A program made the translations under genes and the position numbers. Positions 61,401 to 64,000 of a DNA stretch of 64,000 bases are shown piece after piece. The notes beneath the pieces are model-generated. The model had not been told where the DNA came from. It did not search any database and saw nothing but the letters and a program-made list of their open reading frames with translations. The number at the start of each line of letters is the position of its first letter. Within the stretch, counting starts at the first letter, position 1. The stretch is from assembly GCF_008831285.2 (NCBI RefSeq), contig NC_045143.1, positions 4,473,503-4,537,502 on the forward strand, read 5' to 3'. The stretch comes from Nymphaea colorata (lineage: Eukaryota; Streptophyta; Magnoliopsida; Nymphaeales; Nymphaeaceae).

Positions 61401-64000
61401 CATCAGTTCACATATCAGTAATAATGGCTTCGGGAGTTTTACTTACACCTTGTCCGTTTATGAGCGGCCATGTCTCTCAATCTAAGGTGATTTTCCCAAG
61501 TAAATTCAAAACACACAAACAGAATCAATTAAAAAGAACACACTGTAGATCCAACTTGCAACAAAAAGAGCCCTACATCCAAGTTGCACCCAAAAGAATG
61601 ATCTAATCTAGATCACGTTGCTAGCAACTTGCGTCCAAAGGAACCGTAAGTCCAACTTGCACAAAAAAAGGAGTGACCTAATTTGGTTACACTGCTAGAG
61701 TTGCCTCTGACCCGTTTGTCTCCATATAGTTTTCGGGCCTTTACCAAACCTTTTGTTAAATACTTGAGTGGGTAGGCAATTAAGCCACCTAATTTGGGTA
61801 TATACCTTCTTTGGAATCCATGGAACTTAAATCTCAAAGTAATTAGTTCGTGAGTATATCTATGTCTTTCTCTATGTAGAAAAACATAAATTTAAATTGA
61901 CGATCTTTAAAGATCCTAAATTGCCATACATCCCTTGTTAAGGGATAGATATATGAACCCACATGTAAAGAGTTTTTTGTTTTCTTTTCCTTCTCAAGAT
62001 AAGTGGTGTAGCATAGCCGGAGGGGCATGCAGGTGTGGAGCAAGCACTCCGCTTGTTTGATTTGGGGGTGCTAGTTCAGCATGAAAGGTATATTGTATTT
62101 TACTCAAGTCTCGACATAGCCCAGGACCCCATAGACGAAAAGAACTATGAGGGTATCAAAGGAGGTTGCTCCCCTGAAGGATGGAAAAGCTAGGGTTTGA
62201 CAATCTCTTAAAAGATTACTGTAAGACTTAAACTATTGAACTCTTGGCATCATTTGGCAACTTGAAACGTCAGACTTCCTAGCCATGTGAATGGTGCTCT
62301 TTTACAGGTGAGGACTTCTTCAACAGTCGTCACATGAAAAGACTCCCTTTAATAAAAATTAAAAAGGCTAGTCACTTTGTCTTGGCAGGTAAAACCACCG
62401 TCCCCGCAGGTGGAAGAGTTCTATGCACTCTTTCATTAATTACAGAATCTCAATTTTTTTCTTAAGATAATATAATCACAAGGAAAAGAAAGCTATTTTT
62501 TCTCTTGAGATTGAGAGTGCGATTTCTACGTTTTGGTTATCTCTTTTGTAGGAATGCAATCTATTATATATAAGTTACACTATGAAGATGCAGCTAATTG
62601 ATGTATGCTACTAGATGCAATCAAAGAATTGAATTTTTAATCTTTTTCACCTTAGAATTTTGAGCCTAGTCTTGTACGATTTTCCTTCTTTTGAGAGACG
62701 TTCTCATACAACATGATGGATCACTTCCACTTAATTATTTTGAGAAGGGTTCAGATCTCCAGCATTTGAGACAAATGCTTTTCTTCTATATTAAATGCAA
62801 AGTTGGATGACAGTTTCGAGGTACTTGGCTCGGACTTGGACTCATATTTAGCCATGCCAACGTCAGAATTAACGCCTGGAAACGACTTTTCCCTGTTTGT
62901 TGCCCAACCGGCACGACAAAAAATATCTGAAAATTTTGATATATATATATATATATATAAACTGGTAATTATCAATTACCAGACCAGCTTAATAAGAATC
63001 ATTTAAGCCCTTAATTACAAGGAAATCAAATAATGGATATTAAATTGTAAATATAGAAACTCCAGTTGTTTTTTAAAAGCTCGAAATTTACTTCAAAGAA
63101 GACAAAAATTTCGTTTAAGAAAACTCATTCGCTTCCCCCACCTTTTTTGTCTCACTTCTCATTTGTGGGAGTATTGAAAAATAGTTTGGCTTTTATATGT
63201 ATAGCTTAGTTTCCATCATCTCATTCTTAGAAAACAATGGCGCATATGATCCTATAAAAGCTTGTATATAAAGGTCCTGTAACTCTCTCTCTCTCTCTCT
63301 CTGCGCGAACATGTTTTGTCATTTTTTTTTACATTTTAAAAGTAATTTATAATACTTTTAATTGATTTAAACATGAAAAGATGCCTATTGGTTACTATTA
63401 CATGACAAGCGGCCGATATGAAGGTTTTAACGCCATTAGTTTGATCCGAGAACGCATACACGCACATGGGCAGATTACTTTTCCCAGATAAATTTCAAGA
63501 GAAAACCGGACTCAAAACTCTCTTTCGGCAACGGTAAAACTCCTGGAGTACCGTGCCATGTGAACCTTACAACGTGCATTTATATCTTCGGCTTACCGAA
63601 ATAATGATGCGCATGAAAACCGGACCACTGCTGACTATAAGACAGCCGCTTCTCGGCCCCATTACATTGATCCCTTGGGCCCTAACAGATTATTCATACT
63701 TATAAATACACGCTTTTAATTTAATGTTGCCGCAATAATTGACAAAATGACTATAATTTTGACATCTATTATTGCCTGGTCAAAGCAACAGTTTTTGGAT
63801 TACGAAAATTTAATCCTTCTACCTTTTCCCTTTCAAGGTGTAATGCATTTTTACCACGAAGGATTCAGATGGCCTGTAGTCGAGTGCGGGAAGAAACTTC
63901 TAAATTCGTCTCAAGCTGGATCTTGATGTAGAACTTGGACAAGAATTAATATTACTTTTAGCGTTCTTGCTTTTACTTCTTTCCAGTCGACATGTCTTTG
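61401..64000. other. Terminal AT-rich intergenic region
   Basis: No gene recognised. (AT)n at 62939-62959 and (CT)n at 63283-63302 are present. TTATAAATACA at 63700-63710 could be a TATA box for a plus-strand gene beyond the window, but nothing else supports this. Confidence 0.35.

Noticed and set aside
1-64000. CRISPR arrays, bacterial operons, prophage or integrated viral genes
   Set aside because: No regularly spaced repeats, no operon-like coding density, and no viral protein signatures; the window is intron-bearing plant nuclear DNA.

Overview
This is nuclear DNA of a flowering plant. Genes are widely spaced and split by many GT-AG introns, the DNA between them is AT-rich, and (GA)n/(AT)n microsatellites and small inverted-repeat elements are common. 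The gene set (cellulose synthase A, HY5, GH28 pectinase, plant prolyl 4-hydroxylase, plant Alba protein) is that of land plants. The sequence alone does not let me name the species.

Six protein-coding genes can be assembled exon by exon with consistent phase. They are: (1) a prolyl 4-hydroxylase with a C-terminal ShK-like module, + strand, 4780-10184, 7 exons, 324 aa; (2) a dynein light chain (DYNLL type) with an N-terminal extension, - strand, 14973-12979, 2 exons, 236 aa; (3) HY5, a bZIP light-signalling factor, + strand, 27421-28288, 4 exons, 166 aa; (4) a CESA1-type cellulose synthase catalytic subunit, - strand, 37564-31641, 14 exons, 1081 aa; (5) a GH28 polygalacturonase, + strand, 42656-48109, 9 exons including a 21-nt microexon, 400 aa; (6) an Alba-domain nucleic-acid-binding protein of the At2g34160 type, - strand, 53754-49863, 5 exons, 128 aa. 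All six look intact.

Layout: 1-4.7 kb is intergenic with a GC-rich block and small transposon relics. P4H and the dynein light chain converge, with about 2.8 kb between their stop codons. From 15 to 26.7 kb I find no protein gene I recognise, but there is a noteworthy complex. Two copies of a telobox-bearing block (21.4-22.1 and 23.7-24.4 kb) and, downstream on the minus strand, a tandemly repeated ~220-nt element (19.8-20.4 kb) whose two copies differ by paired, helix-preserving substitutions. This looks like a non-coding structured-RNA locus. HY5 and CESA1 follow, converging. Two inverted copies of a GAGCTCGA-rich element (24.4 and 39.5 kb) flank this pair. PG and Alba converge at about 48-50 kb. 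The last 10 kb is AT-rich intergenic DNA with traces of a CACTA-like element and SINE-like fragments.

Three genes (P4H, CESA1, PG) act on the cell wall or wall glycoproteins, but nothing in the sequence suggests they are co-regulated; plants do not normally group such genes.
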